A stretch of DNA of 64,000 bases from Bryobacteraceae bacterium. GTDB taxonomy: Bacteria; Acidobacteriota; Terriglobia; Bryobacterales; Bryobacteraceae. Both the position numbers and the translations under genes were made by a program. The notes under the pieces were generated by a model, which had not been told where the DNA came from, made no database searches, and saw only the letters and a program-made list of their open reading frames with translations. Below, piece after piece: positions 44,486 through 54,300 of the stretch; the first letter of the stretch is position 1, and every line of letters starts with the position of its first letter. The stretch is from NCBI GenBank assembly GCA_019748195.1, contig JAIEPW010000018.1, positions 1 to 64,000 of the forward strand. Direction: 5' to 3'.

Positions 44486-44809
44486 ATGGTAGCCTTGACC
44501 GAAATCGCCGTTGGCAAAGTAAGAGAGATCCTGGACGCCCAGGAACCGAAACCGGCCGGGTTGCGCATCTCCGTCGTGGGCGGAGGCTGCTCCGGATTCA
44601 GCTATTCGATGAATTTCGAAAACGCCCCCGGGATGCTCGACAAGACCTACAACTTCGACGGGTTGAAGGTGTTCGTCGACCAGGCCAGCCTGCTGTACCT
44701 GGACGGCGCCGAGGTGGACTACGTGGAGTCTCTCGAAGGCTCGGGCTTTAAGTTCAACAATCCGAACGTGAAGTCGACCTGCGGCTGCGGCAGCTCCTTC
44801 AACGTCTGA
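44486..44809 (+). CDS. A-type iron-sulfur carrier (ErpA/IscA/SufA family)
   Basis: A 107-residue Fe-S assembly carrier. The three conserved cysteines are Cys35 (GGGCSGF), Cys99 and Cys101 (STCGCGSSF). It passes clusters to apo-proteins such as the Fe-S enzymes needed for respiration. It stands alone without suf or isc genes. A strong terminator begins 24 nt after the stop and reaches to 8 nt before murQ. Confidence 0.95.
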   Translation: MVALTEIAVGKVREILDAQEPKPAGLRISVVGGGCSGFSYSMNFENAPGMLDKTYNFDGLKVFVDQASLLYLDGAEVDYVESLEGSGFKFNNPNVKSTCGCGSSFNV

Positions 44810-44833
44810 TCGCGGGCGAACTGACGAAAACGG

Positions 44834-44869
44834 GAAGCCGGTGGCGGGAGCGCCATCGGCTTCTTCCCT
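44834..44869 (+). terminator. Terminator hairpin between the A-type carrier and murQ
   Basis: GAAGCCG-GTGGCG (44834-44846) pairs with CGCCAT-CGGCTTC (44851-44863) in a 13-bp stem with one G-T wobble and a GGAG loop, followed by TTCCCTT. The murQ ATG is at 44872, so the hairpin also covers the region where its ribosome site would be. Confidence 0.75.
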
Positions 44870-44871
44870 TT

Positions 44872-45774
44872 ATGAGCGATCTCGACAAGCTACTCACGGA
44901 ACAGGCCAACCCGGCGAGCGAAGGCATCGACCGTAAGAGCACGGTGGAGATGCTGGAGATCATCAACGCCGCGGACGCGGAGATCGCGGCCGCGGTGCGC
45001 GCCGAGATACCCGCCATCGCGCGGGCGGTGGATGCCGTCGCGGACGCCATGCGGCGCGGCGGCCGGCTGTTTTACATCGGGGCGGGGACCAGCGGGCGGC
45101 TGGGCGTTCTGGATGCTTCCGAGTGCCCGCCCACGTTCAACGTCCCTCCCAGCCTGGTGCAGGGCATCATCGCGGGCGGCGAACCGGCGTTGTCCCGCGC
45201 GGTGGAAGCATCCGAGGATGACCCGGAACTCGGCGCGGCGGATCTGATCGCGCGCGGCTTCGAGCGGTCTGACGTGCTGGTGGGTATCGCCGCCAGCGGG
45301 CGCACTCCCTACGTGCTCGGCGCGATCGCCCGGGCGCGCGCCATGGGCGCCCTCACCATCGGCGTCAGTTGTACCGCGCGCTCGGCTTTGTCGCGGGCCG
45401 TCGAGATCGCAATCGAGCCGAAACCGGGCGCCGAAGTAATCGCCGGTTCCACGCGAATGCGGGCGGGTACGGCGACAAAACTCGTCCTGAACATGCTTTC
45501 CACGGGCGTCATGATCCGGCTGGGCCACGTGTTCGGGAATCGCATGGTGAACGTGCAGCCCAGCAACGAGAAACTGGCGGATCGCGCCCGGCGCATCATC
45601 ATGGACGCCGCCGGCGTCGATTACTCTCGCGCATCGGAGCTGCTGGAGGCATCCGGCCGTAACGTGAAAACGGCCGTTCTGATGCATAAGCTCGGTCTGA
45701 ATCGCCAAGCCGCGGCGGAAAAGCTGGAGGCCGTACAGGGCCGCATTCACGATGCTTTGGAGATCGAGAACTAA
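44872..45774 (+). CDS. murQ: N-acetylmuramic acid 6-phosphate etherase
   Basis: A 300-residue SIS-domain enzyme that cleaves the lactyl ether of MurNAc-6-phosphate to GlcNAc-6-phosphate and lactate in peptidoglycan recycling. YIGAGTSGRLGVLDASECPPTF (residues 69-90) is diagnostic and includes the catalytic Glu84. TEQANPASEGID at the N-terminus, GIAASGRTPYVLGAI and NMLSTGVMIRLG match the family. No murP, anmK or nagZ adjoins. No Shine-Dalgarno is visible; the preceding hairpin ends 8 nt before the ATG. Confidence 0.97.
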   Translation: MSDLDKLLTEQANPASEGIDRKSTVEMLEIINAADAEIAAAVRAEIPAIARAVDAVADAMRRGGRLFYIGAGTSGRLGVLDASECPPTFNVPPSLVQGIIAGGEPALSRAVEASEDDPELGAADLIARGFERSDVLVGIAASGRTPYVLGAIARARAMGALTIGVSCTARSALSRAVEIAIEPKPGAEVIAGSTRMRAGTATKLVLNMLSTGVMIRLGHVFGNRMVNVQPSNEKLADRARRIIMDAAGVDYSRASELLEASGRNVKTAVLMHKLGLNRQAAAEKLEAVQGRIHDALEIEN

Positions 45775-45826
45775 GTGCTTTCCCGCATTGTCGCGTCCCG
45801 CCGCCCGAGCCTAGGCTGGAAGCAGA

Positions 45827-46430
45827 ATGCGCCCCGCGCCAGTCAACTTCTACGATCTGCTGCAAATCAATCCGCAAGCCGGACAGGAGACCATCGACCG
45901 TGTGTACAAGCTGCTGGTGAGCCGCTACCACCCCGATAACGCGCAAACGGGTGATGCCGAACGGTTCCGGCTGATCGGCGAGGCTTATGACACGCTGAGA
46001 GATCCGCAACGCCGCGCCGATTACGACCGGCAGTTCGAGGTGAACGGAGCGCAGCCGCTTACCATTTTTCTGTCCAAGGAATTCACCGACGGGATCGAGG
46101 CGGAAGCCAAGATCCGCATCGGCCTGCTGTGCCTGCTCTACTCCAAGCGGCGGGCCAATCCGGATTTCGCGGCGCTTTCGCTGCTGGATCTGGAGAACCT
46201 GATGTCGTTCCCCCGCGAGCACCTGCTGTTCGCGGTCTGGTATCTGCGCGCGAAGCGTTACATCGTGCAGCGACCGCTCCAGCTTCATCATCAGCGCCGA
46301 AGGCGTCGATTTCCTGGAGGAACAGTTGCCGCACAATGAGGTGCTGTACAAGATTTTCCGCGCCTCCGAGGCGGGCCTGATGGTCTATCCCAAGGCGCTG
46401 CTGTCCAGCTCCGGCGCCTCGCGGCCCTAA
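45827..46430 (+). pseudogene. DnaJ-domain protein gene interrupted by a frameshift
   Basis: The first frame encodes a J domain: NFYDLLQINPQAGQETIDRVYKLLVSRYHPDN with the HPD motif, then FRLIGEAYDTLRDPQRRADYDRQ. A helical region follows up to AVWYLRAKRYIVQR (about 46270). The frame then turns into basic nonsense and stops at 46339. The neighbouring frame continues as RSSFIISAEGVDFLEEQL, PHNEVLYKIFRASEAG and stops at 46430. One extra base at 46271-46275 accounts for this. Intact length would be about 200 residues with a winged-helix-like C-terminal half. Either a pseudogene or a sequencing error; the rest of both frames is well preserved. It overlaps the opposing dehydrogenase stop by 4 nt. Confidence 0.82.
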
Positions 46431-47596
46431 TTCGGATGCATCACCACCTTGACGCAGCCGTCCTGCTTGTTCGAAAAGATGTCGTAGCCCGCCGCCGCGT
46501 CGTCCAGGCTCAAGTGATGCGTAATCAGGAACGACGGGTCGATGTCGCCATCCTCGATGTGCTTCAGCAGGGGCTGTACGTAGCGATGGACATGCGTCTG
46601 TCCGGTGCGAATCGCTAGCGAGCGGTTCATCACCGAACCGAACGGAATCTTGTCCAGGAAGCCCGCATACACGCCGGGGACGGACACGATCCCGCCATTG
46701 CGGCAGCACAGGATCGCCTCCCGCAAGGCGATGGGCCGGTCGGTTTCCATCGACAGCGCCTGCTTGGCGCGGTCGTAGGCGTATTGAATGCTGTCGCCGT
46801 GAGCTTCCAGCCCGACGGCATCGATACAGGCGTCCGGTCCCCGCCCGGCGGTCAGATAGTCCAGCCCCTCCCGGATGTCGCACTCTTCGTAGTTCAGCGT
46901 TTCCGCTCCCGCCTCGCGCGCCAGGCGCAGGCGTTCGGGGAACCGGTCAATGGCGATCACTCGCTCCGCGCCCAGCAGAAACGCGCTCTTGATGCTGAAT
47001 AACCCCACCGGACCGGCGCCCCACACCGCGATGGTCTGTCCCGCCTTAATGTCGCAATTCTCCGCCGCCATGTAGCCGGTGGGGAAGATGTCGGTGAGAA
47101 ACAGGACCTGATCGTCGCTCAGGCCGTTCTCCACCCGGAACGCACCCACGTCCGCGAACGGCACGCGGACGTATTCCGCCTGCCCCCCGGCGTACCCTCC
47201 GGTCAGGTGAGAGTAACCGAACATCCCGCAGCTCGAATACCCCCACAGCTTCTCCGCCATCCACGCGTTCGGATTGGAGTTTTCGCACAGCGAGAACAAG
47301 CTTTCCTGGCAATTCAGGCAATTGCCGCAGGCGATGGCGAAAGGCACAATCACGCGATCCCCCACCCGAAGGTCGCGAATCCCGCTTCCCACCTCCACCA
47401 CTTCGCCCATGAACTCGTGACCCAGGATGTCGCCCCTCATCATGGCCGGATTGAATCCGTTGTACAGGTGCAGGTCGGAGCCGCAAATGGCCGTGGACGT
47501 CACCCGCACGATGGCGTCCCGCGGGTTCAGGATTCGCGGATCGGGGACTCGCTCCACCGATACTTTCTTCTTGCCTTGCCAGCAGACTGCTTTCAT
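46427..47596 (-). CDS. Zinc-dependent alcohol dehydrogenase (formaldehyde dehydrogenase-like)
   Basis: A 389-residue medium-chain dehydrogenase. Catalytic zinc ligands are Cys38 ([12 protein letters not shown]) and the His of GHEFMGEV; the structural zinc is held by [15 protein letters not shown]. The NAD-binding motif is [11 protein letters not shown], followed by [11 protein letters not shown]. The length and the insertion after the structural zinc loop match the glutathione-independent formaldehyde dehydrogenase branch. A gene for an SRPBCC membrane protein lies 8 nt upstream, a pairing I have often seen. ATG 47596 has AAAGG about 11 nt upstream. Confidence 0.93.
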   Translation of the reverse strand: MKAVCWQGKKKVSVERVPDPRILNPRDAIVRVTSTAICGSDLHLYNGFNPAMMRGDILGHEFMGEVVEVGSGIRDLRVGDRVIVPFAIACGNCLNCQESLFSLCENSNPNAWMAEKLWGYSSCGMFGYSHLTGGYAGGQAEYVRVPFADVGAFRVENGLSDDQVLFLTDIFPTGYMAAENCDIKAGQTIAVWGAGPVGLFSIKSAFLLGAERVIAIDRFPERLRLAREAGAETLNYEECDIREGLDYLTAGRGPDACIDAVGLEAHGDSIQYAYDRAKQALSMETDRPIALREAILCCRNGGIVSVPGVYAGFLDKIPFGSVMNRSLAIRTGQTHVHRYVQPLLKHIEDGDIDPSFLITHHLSLDDAAAGYDIFSNKQDGCVKVVMHPN

Positions 47597-47604
47597 GTTG
47601 ATGT

Positions 47605-48576
47605 TTACCTTTCGTACTTGCGATCGCGGCGCATCATGCTCCGGCCCGAGGGCTGGCCGTCGGTGGTTGGAATCTCGCCGGTTTCCATCAAACGCTTGAA
47701 GCGCCGGAGATCTTCACGCATTTGCTGTTCCGGCTCCTGCCCGATCAGCTTGGCAACCAGCGCGCCGGCGACCCCGGCGGGCGGCCGGTACTCCATACGC
47801 AGCCGGACTTCCGTTCCCTCGCCTCCCGGAGCATCCTCGAACTCCACGGCGCCGCGATTCTCCACCCGCGAGCCGGGAAGAGAACGCCAGGAAATCCGCT
47901 CCCCGGGACGGTCGTCCACGGTTTCCGCGTCCCATTCCAGGCGAACACCCGCCGGACCCTTGGCTACCCAGCGCGAGATCCGCTCGTCCCTGCGGTGCAC
48001 CGACTGAATCTGATTCATGAAGCGCGGCAGATTCTCCAGATCGCGCCAGAAGCGGTACAATTCGGCCCGGTCCCTGTTGATTGTCATCGCGGTGCGCCCG
48101 GCGATCATGCCGTCACGCGTTTTCAGGCCGAGGATCCGCCCGCTTGCCTCGCTGCTCTGGCGGCTGGCCATCCAGTCCAGGGCGGTGACACCCGCGACGC
48201 CCGCGGCGGCCATCAGGACCTTGTTGCGGTTCGACTCATCCGACTTCAGCGCGATCCCGAGTAAAGCCAGATCCATCACGTCCCCAGCCACGCGCGACCA
48301 CAGCCAGTTGGAGGGCTCTTTCTTCGTCAGGATGCCGATGCCGCTCGAAATCTCGCGCATCCCCAGAAACCGCAAAAGGAACGGCTGATCCGGGATTCCG
48401 ATGAAACGCGCCAGTTCCCGAGGGGCCACCAGTTGCGTCAGACCCAGTCCGACCGAGAACCAGCCCAATGCCCGGTTCATCGAGTCGTTTTCCGCCACCG
48501 TGCCGCGGCGCGGCCGGTGCGGCTGGATGTCGAAATCGCGCACACCCGGTTCCAGAACGGCTTCCTGCAGAGCCAT
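47605..48576 (-). CDS. SRPBCC (cyclase/dehydrase) protein with membrane N-terminal half
   Basis: A 323-residue protein. Residues about 30-150 form two or three membrane helices ([49 protein letters not shown]) resembling small integral-membrane cyclase partners. Residues 165-295 are a SRPBCC/polyketide-cyclase domain ([26 protein letters not shown] ... [17 protein letters not shown]). The start at ATG 48576 has GGGAGG about 8 nt upstream. Precedes and probably shares a transcript with the zinc dehydrogenase. Ligand unknown. Confidence 0.87.
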   Translation of the reverse strand: MALQEAVLEPGVRDFDIQPHRPRRGTVAENDSMNRALGWFSVGLGLTQLVAPRELARFIGIPDQPFLLRFLGMREISSGIGILTKKEPSNWLWSRVAGDVMDLALLGIALKSDESNRNKVLMAAAGVAGVTALDWMASRQSSEASGRILGLKTRDGMIAGRTAMTINRDRAELYRFWRDLENLPRFMNQIQSVHRRDERISRWVAKGPAGVRLEWDAETVDDRPGERISWRSLPGSRVENRGAVEFEDAPGGEGTEVRLRMEYRPPAGVAGALVAKLIGQEPEQQMREDLRRFKRLMETGEIPTTDGQPSGRSMMRRDRKYER

Positions 48577-48704
48577 GATCGTTACCTCCCGAGATTCGAT
48601 CTCTGGCCGTAGACAGCACCCAGCGGGCGAGCGTTTCCCGGCTCCGCCGCGCGGTGGGGGAAAACATACGCCGAGGCCCTGTTACCATCGGAATTCCCGG
48701 CGCT

Positions 48705-51143
48705 ATGCGGCACGAACTCCGCGGAGGTCTCAGATCGTTTGCCCTGGTTGCGGCCGCGCTGCAGGCGTTCGCCCAGTCCCCGGCGCCGGCTACCCTTTAC
48801 GTCAGCCCGCGAGGGGATGACCGGAATTCCGGCGTTACCCCGGCGCACGCCTGGCGCAGCCTGGATCGCGTTCAGCAGGCCATCGACGGCGGCGTTTTCG
48901 CGTCCGGCGGGTTGGTGCTGCTGGAGCGCGGCGGCGTGTATCCCGGCCGGCTGGCGATTTCCGGCCGTAAAGACTTCGCTCTGTCTTCCTATGGAGCCGG
49001 CGCACTACCGGAGATCACGGGCCTGGCGCGGCTCGCGAACTGGGAGCGGGTGGACGGCCACCGCTGGCGCTCTGTTTGCAATGAATGTGCGCAGGCCCCA
49101 TCCATCCTGATCCGCGACGGGCGAACGCTGCCCCTGGCCCGCTGGCCCAATTCCGATGCTCCGGACGGCGGATATCGCTTCTACCGCTCCGCTTCCGGTT
49201 CGATCAGTATCACTGACCCGCGGCTTCCCTCCGGCATCGATTGGACGGGCGCCGAGGTGGTTCTGCGTACCGCGCCCTGGATTCTGGACCGTCTGCCGGT
49301 GATCAGCCACCGCGGCGCCGTGCTCACGTTCGGCCGGCCGGCCACCTACAGCATTCCGGAAGGCTTCGGATATTTCCTGCAGAACCATCCCGCCGCGCTG
49401 GACCGGGACGGCGAGTGGATCTTTGACCCCGCCACCCGCTCGATAACCGTATTCCTTGCTTCCACCACGCCGGCTGACCACCAGTTCGCTGTCTCGGTCA
49501 TCGACCGCCTGCTTCATATCTCGCGGGCGGACGGGATCGACATCAGCGACATACAGTTGACTGGGTCAAGGATCGCCAACCTGGAAATCCGCGACTCGGC
49601 TCGGGTGCGGATCGCCAATGTTTTCAGCCGGCAGGCGGGCGAGTTGGGGATCGGCTGCATCAAATGCCGCGATTTCCAGATGCGCGACAGTGATATCGAA
49701 GGCGCGCTGAACACGGGGCTGGACGTCTACGAGTGCTCCAATTGCCTGGTGGAGCGCAACCGCGTCCGCGACATCGCGACCATCGCCGGCATGGGACGCG
49801 GCGGTGACGCGCAGTATAACGGCGTAAACTTCGGCGGGCGCAACGCCGTCCTTTCCCGCAACCAGGTGTCGCGAACCGGCTATCTCGGGATTGACGTCCG
49901 CGGCAGCGCCGAGATCATTCAGAACCTGGTCAGCGACTTCAACCTCGTGAAAACCGACGGGGCGGGTATCTACATGTGGCGCAACCGCGATGTCCGCGTC
50001 ACAGGCAACCTGGTGCGCAACGGCGTGGGAGCCAAGGGCGGAGTGCCCTGGACTCAACCCGCCACCCACGGCATCTACATTGACGATCAGTCCGAGAATG
50101 TCGCCATCGCCGGCAACAGCGTCCTGGGGGTGGAGGGGTACGGCATTTTCCTGCACAACACCCGGGGAGTGCGGATTGACCGCAACACCGTCGTGGACGG
50201 CGGACAAGCGCAGGTTTTTTACGACGATTCGGCCCTGGGTAGTTTCGAGGTGACGGGAACGGCGGTGCGTGACAACGTATTTGTGGGTTTGCGCGCCGGG
50301 GCGCTCCAGTCCGGCGCCCGCTCCACCGGCTCGCCGGCCTTCTACCGTTCCTTAGGGTGGATGTCGGGCAATTTGTATTGCGCGCCCTTCGCGGAGGCGG
50401 TTTTCGGAAGTTCGGTTCCGGAGCAGCCGCGGATGCTGCTCGAAACCTGGCAGAGGCTGGTGGGCACCGATAGCGATTCGCGTACTTGCGGGGCGCGCTA
50501 CGAGCTGAATTCCGTCCGCGGGGTAACGGGTCCGGACCGGGTGGCGAACGGGCGGTTTGACGCCGATTTGCAATATTGGTTCGGCTGGCCGATGGAGGCG
50601 CTCAGCGCCGCCTGGGACAGCGGGCGTCTGCGGTTGCGGCATACCGGCGCGGCCCCACTCATCCACTACGACACGTTTACCGGTCCGGTAGAGGCCGGCC
50701 AGTATTACCGGATCCGCTTCGATGCGTTTTCCGATCAGCCCGACCGGATCCTGCATGTTTACCTGCGCAAGGCGGCGGGCGACTTCGGCCCGCTGACGCA
50801 GGCGGCGGACGTCCGTCTGGGTCCGCTGTCCCGGCGATACGAACTGGTGTTCCGCGCGCAGGCGACGGAATCCGGCAGCCTGGCGATTTTCGAATTGCCC
50901 AACGCCAGTCAAGTCGTTTGGCTGGATAACGTACAGGTGGAGCCGGTCGACGTCGCGGCGGCGCCGCCGGAGGCTGCCGTCCGGGTCGAAGTCAACGACA
51001 CGTTCCAACCGAGGATCCTGGCGCCGGGGGAGGAGTTGACGGAGCCGTCGGGCCGCGTTTGGGCGCCCGCGATCGGGATTCCGCTGGATCCGCTGTCGGT
51101 GCGTGTTTTCTTCCGGCGTATCCCCACACAAGCGGTAAATTAA
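48705..51143 (+). CDS. Secreted right-handed parallel beta-helix protein with C-terminal carbohydrate-binding-like domain
   Basis: An 812-residue exported protein. Signal peptide ends at FALVAAALQAFAQ. TLYVSPRGDDRNSGVTPAHAWRSLDRVQQAI is the typical entry of DUF1565/pectate-lyase-like helices; the coils run to about residue 560 with repeated short units such as NCLVERNRVRDIA and RDVRVTGNLVRNG. A jelly-roll domain follows (VANGRFDADLQYWFG ... QYYRIRFDAFSDQPDRI, about 620-750), like CBM4/9-type modules. Probably a polysaccharide lyase or glycan-binding protein; I see no catalytic site that decides. ATG 48705 chosen because the signal peptide begins there. Confidence 0.87.
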   Translation: MRHELRGGLRSFALVAAALQAFAQSPAPATLYVSPRGDDRNSGVTPAHAWRSLDRVQQAIDGGVFASGGLVLLERGGVYPGRLAISGRKDFALSSYGAGALPEITGLARLANWERVDGHRWRSVCNECAQAPSILIRDGRTLPLARWPNSDAPDGGYRFYRSASGSISITDPRLPSGIDWTGAEVVLRTAPWILDRLPVISHRGAVLTFGRPATYSIPEGFGYFLQNHPAALDRDGEWIFDPATRSITVFLASTTPADHQFAVSVIDRLLHISRADGIDISDIQLTGSRIANLEIRDSARVRIANVFSRQAGELGIGCIKCRDFQMRDSDIEGALNTGLDVYECSNCLVERNRVRDIATIAGMGRGGDAQYNGVNFGGRNAVLSRNQVSRTGYLGIDVRGSAEIIQNLVSDFNLVKTDGAGIYMWRNRDVRVTGNLVRNGVGAKGGVPWTQPATHGIYIDDQSENVAIAGNSVLGVEGYGIFLHNTRGVRIDRNTVVDGGQAQVFYDDSALGSFEVTGTAVRDNVFVGLRAGALQSGARSTGSPAFYRSLGWMSGNLYCAPFAEAVFGSSVPEQPRMLLETWQRLVGTDSDSRTCGARYELNSVRGVTGPDRVANGRFDADLQYWFGWPMEALSAAWDSGRLRLRHTGAAPLIHYDTFTGPVEAGQYYRIRFDAFSDQPDRILHVYLRKAAGDFGPLTQAADVRLGPLSRRYELVFRAQATESGSLAIFELPNASQVVWLDNVQVEPVDVAAAPPEAAVRVEVNDTFQPRILAPGEELTEPSGRVWAPAIGIPLDPLSVRVFFRRIPTQAVN

Positions 51144-51258
51144 TCAAACGTTTGGCGTCGCCTAAGGGGTTGCCGGGAAGTAACCAATCCCAAGCGCCGG
51201 ACCTCTATGGGTATGGCCCCGCCGAGGCCCAAACCAATCACCAACGTGGACACCGTGA

Positions 51259-54200
51259 ATGCAAGCTGAAAGCAGCTCCGCCACTCCCGCGTCGCGCGCC
51301 GCACGGTCCGCCTCCGGCGAATGGAGGCTTCTGCGCTCGGTGGGCTTGGCGGTGCTTGCCGTCGGCGTCGTTGCCGTGTCGCGCATCCTTCTGGATTATT
51401 ACTTGAACGAGAGGGCGCCGCTGATCCTGTTCACGCTCGCGGTGATGGTCGCCGCGCGGCATGGGGGATTGTGGGCGGGCCTTCTCGCGACAGCGCTCAG
51501 CATGTTGGTTGGTAACTACCTGCTGATTTATCCGCGCTTCTCCATGGCCATCGACGACGTGGGCGATGTCCTGCAATTGGGTTTGCTGGCGCTGGCGGGG
51601 ATCGGGATCAGCATCTTGAGCGACGATCTGCTGAGATCGAGAGCCGCCGCGGACCGAAGCGAGGCGCGCTACCGGGCCCTCGTCCATCTGTCTCCGCAGG
51701 CGGTCTGGATGGCTCTGCCGGATGGCAGGCTTGAATTCGCAAATCAGTACTTCCTCGATTTCACTGGCCTTACGCTTGACGAAGCGAAAGGCGACGGCTG
51801 GGTGCGAGCACTGCATCCCGAGCACCGCGACCGGGTGTTGTCGGAGTGGCGGCGGGCGCTCGCGACCGGATCGGCGCTACAGCTCGAGCTGCCATTGCGC
51901 CACGGCGCGGGCGGCGAATACCGGTGGCATCAAACCCTGGCGCAGCCGCTCCGTGGCGATCGCGGCCAGATCGCTCGTTGGATCGGCATCGGCCTGGATA
52001 TCCACGATCGAAGGACCGCGGAGGAGGCGCTGCGGGAAAGCCAGGCGCGTCTGGCGGCGATTCTGGAGCAGTTGCCGCTGGGAGTCGGGCTGCTGGATTC
52101 GCGGGGGTGCTGGGTGGCGCGGAACCCCATGCTGGGCGATCTGCTCGGGGATACGATCCCCTCGCAAGGTCCGTCGCAAACCGATCGCTGGATCGCACGG
52201 ACGGCGGATGGGCGAAAGCGGGACGCTGTGGAGTTTCCGGTGACCCGAGCGCTGCGCGGCGAATCCGGACCCGCGGTGGACTACCTGCACGTGACCGGAG
52301 ACACGGAGTCCTGGATGCGGATCGGCGCGGCGCCGTTTCGCGGCGCCGGCGGCGAGATCCAAGGCGCAATCTGCGTCGTGCAGGATATCGATGACCAGAA
52401 GCGGGCCGAAGACGCGGTCCGGGAAAGCGAAGAGCGCTTTCGCAATCTGGCCGACAACGCTCCGGTAATGGTCTGGGTAACGGAACCGGACGGGACGTGC
52501 TCCTTCCTGAGCCGGAGCTGGTACGAATTCACCGGGCAGACCCCGGAAACCGGACTTGGCATCGGCTGGCTCGACGCGGTGCATCCCGGCGATCGCCGGG
52601 AAGCAGAGCGAATTTTCCAGAAGGCGAACGCGGAGCACGGTTCGTTCCGCATGGAATATCGCCTGCGGCGTCACGACGGCGAATGGCGTTGGTCCATCGA
52701 TGCGGCGGCGCCGCGGTTCTCCCCCGACGGCGCTTTCCGCGGGTTTGTCGGCTCCGTGATCGACATCACCGACCGCAAGCGCGACGAGGAGGTCCTGCGG
52801 ACCAGCGAGGCTCGCCTGCAGCTCGCGCAATCCGCGGGGCGGGTGGGCGTGTGGGACTGGGTGGCGGCAAGCGACGAGAGTTACTGGTCCGAGGCCATGT
52901 GGTCCCTTTACGGGCGGGAGCCGCTGGTCGGCGGGAGTATCCAGGAGTTTTGGCGTATGAGCCTGGAGCCGGAGGATCGCGAACGCGTGATGGGGCACAT
53001 CGCGGAATTCTTCGCCGGCTCCGGCACGCACTTCCGGGATGAGTTCCGGATCCGCCGTCCGGACGGAACCACCCGTTGGTTGGAGTGCGTCGCGCGGTTG
53101 GACCGGGACAGCGAGGGCAGGCCGGTGCGGATGTTCGGAGTGAACGTGGACTTGACGGCGCGCCGCCACGCGGAACGGGCGCTGCGGGAAAGCGAAGCCC
53201 GCTTCCGCGGACTGGCGGAGGCGGTGCCCGAGATCCTGTTCACCACGACGGCCGACGGCGGTTGCGACTTCGCCAGCCCCACCTTGCTGAATTACACCGG
53301 GCTCACCGCCGGTCAGTTACTGGGCTTCGGCTGGATGAGTGCGCTGCATCCGGACGACGCGGAGTCCACCGCCAGCCTTTGGGGGCATTCGGTGAATACC
53401 GGCGAGCGCTTTGAAATGGAGTACCGGCTGCGCCGCCGCGACGGCGCGTATCACTGGTTCATCGCCCGAGCAACGCCTTTGCGCGACGAGGCGGGCCGGA
53501 TCGTGAAATGGTTCGGGGCGGCCACCGATATCGAAGAACAGAAGCGCACGGAGCAGGACTTGCGCGTCGCAAACGACGATCTAAGGCAGTTCGCTTGGGC
53601 GGCGAGCCACGATCTTAAGGAGCCTTTGCGCATGGTGGTTACCTTCACCGAGCTTCTGGAGCAGCGCTACGCCGGCAAACTGGATGGTGAGGGCCTGCGC
53701 GCCATCCGTTATGCGGTGGAAGGGGCCAATCGCATGAGCGCTTTGCTGAGCGGCCTCAGCGAATACTGGCGGGCGAAGGAACACACCAGCGCGCCCGGCG
53801 CCTCGACCGGGCTGGAGGACGCGCTGGGCGCGGCGCTTGGCAACCTTCACGCCGCGATCGCGGAAAGCGGCGCGGTGATCACCCACGATCCGTTGCCCCA
53901 GGTGCGGGCCGGCGAATCCCCCATGGTCCAGGTGTTCCAGAATCTGGTGTCCAACGCGATCAAATACCGCGATCCGGAGCGGACCCCCCGCGTCCACATC
54001 GCCGCCGTGCGCGAGCGCGGCTTCTGCCGCGTCTCGGTGGAAGATAACGGGATCGGAATCGCACCCGAGCACCAGGGGCGGATCTTCGCGATCTTCAAGC
54101 GGCTGCACTCCCGCGACCGCTACCCGGGCGCCGGTATCGGACTCGCGCTGTGCCAGACCATCATCGAACGGGAGGGGGGCAGAATCTGGGTGGAATCCAG

Positions 54201-54300
54201 CCCCGGCAAGGGCGCGCGCTTCCACTTCACGCTGCCCGACGCCGCCACTCCATCGGAGCCGGGGCCGCGGGACGCGCAACCGGCCACCCGGAACGCCTAG
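51259..54300 (+). CDS. Multi-PAS sensor histidine kinase with DUF4118-type membrane domain
   Basis: A 1013-residue hybrid-free sensor kinase. Residues about 25-125 form a KdpD-like DUF4118 membrane domain with four helices (ERAPLILFTLAVMVAARHGGLWAG is within it, read as a reentrant pair). Five PAS/PAC units follow, each ending in a PAC motif with I(T/E/H/D)(D/E)xK/R (IHDRRTAEE, IDDQKRAED, ITDRKRDEE, LTARRHAER, IEEQKRTEQ). HisKA has the phosphoacceptor in AASHDLKEPLR (about 785-795), and HATPase has NLVSNAIKY, DNGIGI and GAGIGLALC. The HisKA type is that of bacteriophytochromes. No response regulator is adjacent. Confidence 0.94.
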   Translation: MQAESSSATPASRAARSASGEWRLLRSVGLAVLAVGVVAVSRILLDYYLNERAPLILFTLAVMVAARHGGLWAGLLATALSMLVGNYLLIYPRFSMAIDDVGDVLQLGLLALAGIGISILSDDLLRSRAAADRSEARYRALVHLSPQAVWMALPDGRLEFANQYFLDFTGLTLDEAKGDGWVRALHPEHRDRVLSEWRRALATGSALQLELPLRHGAGGEYRWHQTLAQPLRGDRGQIARWIGIGLDIHDRRTAEEALRESQARLAAILEQLPLGVGLLDSRGCWVARNPMLGDLLGDTIPSQGPSQTDRWIARTADGRKRDAVEFPVTRALRGESGPAVDYLHVTGDTESWMRIGAAPFRGAGGEIQGAICVVQDIDDQKRAEDAVRESEERFRNLADNAPVMVWVTEPDGTCSFLSRSWYEFTGQTPETGLGIGWLDAVHPGDRREAERIFQKANAEHGSFRMEYRLRRHDGEWRWSIDAAAPRFSPDGAFRGFVGSVIDITDRKRDEEVLRTSEARLQLAQSAGRVGVWDWVAASDESYWSEAMWSLYGREPLVGGSIQEFWRMSLEPEDRERVMGHIAEFFAGSGTHFRDEFRIRRPDGTTRWLECVARLDRDSEGRPVRMFGVNVDLTARRHAERALRESEARFRGLAEAVPEILFTTTADGGCDFASPTLLNYTGLTAGQLLGFGWMSALHPDDAESTASLWGHSVNTGERFEMEYRLRRRDGAYHWFIARATPLRDEAGRIVKWFGAATDIEEQKRTEQDLRVANDDLRQFAWAASHDLKEPLRMVVTFTELLEQRYAGKLDGEGLRAIRYAVEGANRMSALLSGLSEYWRAKEHTSAPGASTGLEDALGAALGNLHAAIAESGAVITHDPLPQVRAGESPMVQVFQNLVSNAIKYRDPERTPRVHIAAVRERGFCRVSVEDNGIGIAPEHQGRIFAIFKRLHSRDRYPGAGIGLALCQTIIEREGGRIWVESSPGKGARFHFTLPDAATPSEPGPRDAQPATRNA

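Noticed and set aside
48654-48704. Upstream start for the beta-helix protein
   Set aside because: The added residues precede the signal peptide and have no ribosome site; ATG 48705 begins the exported protein directly.
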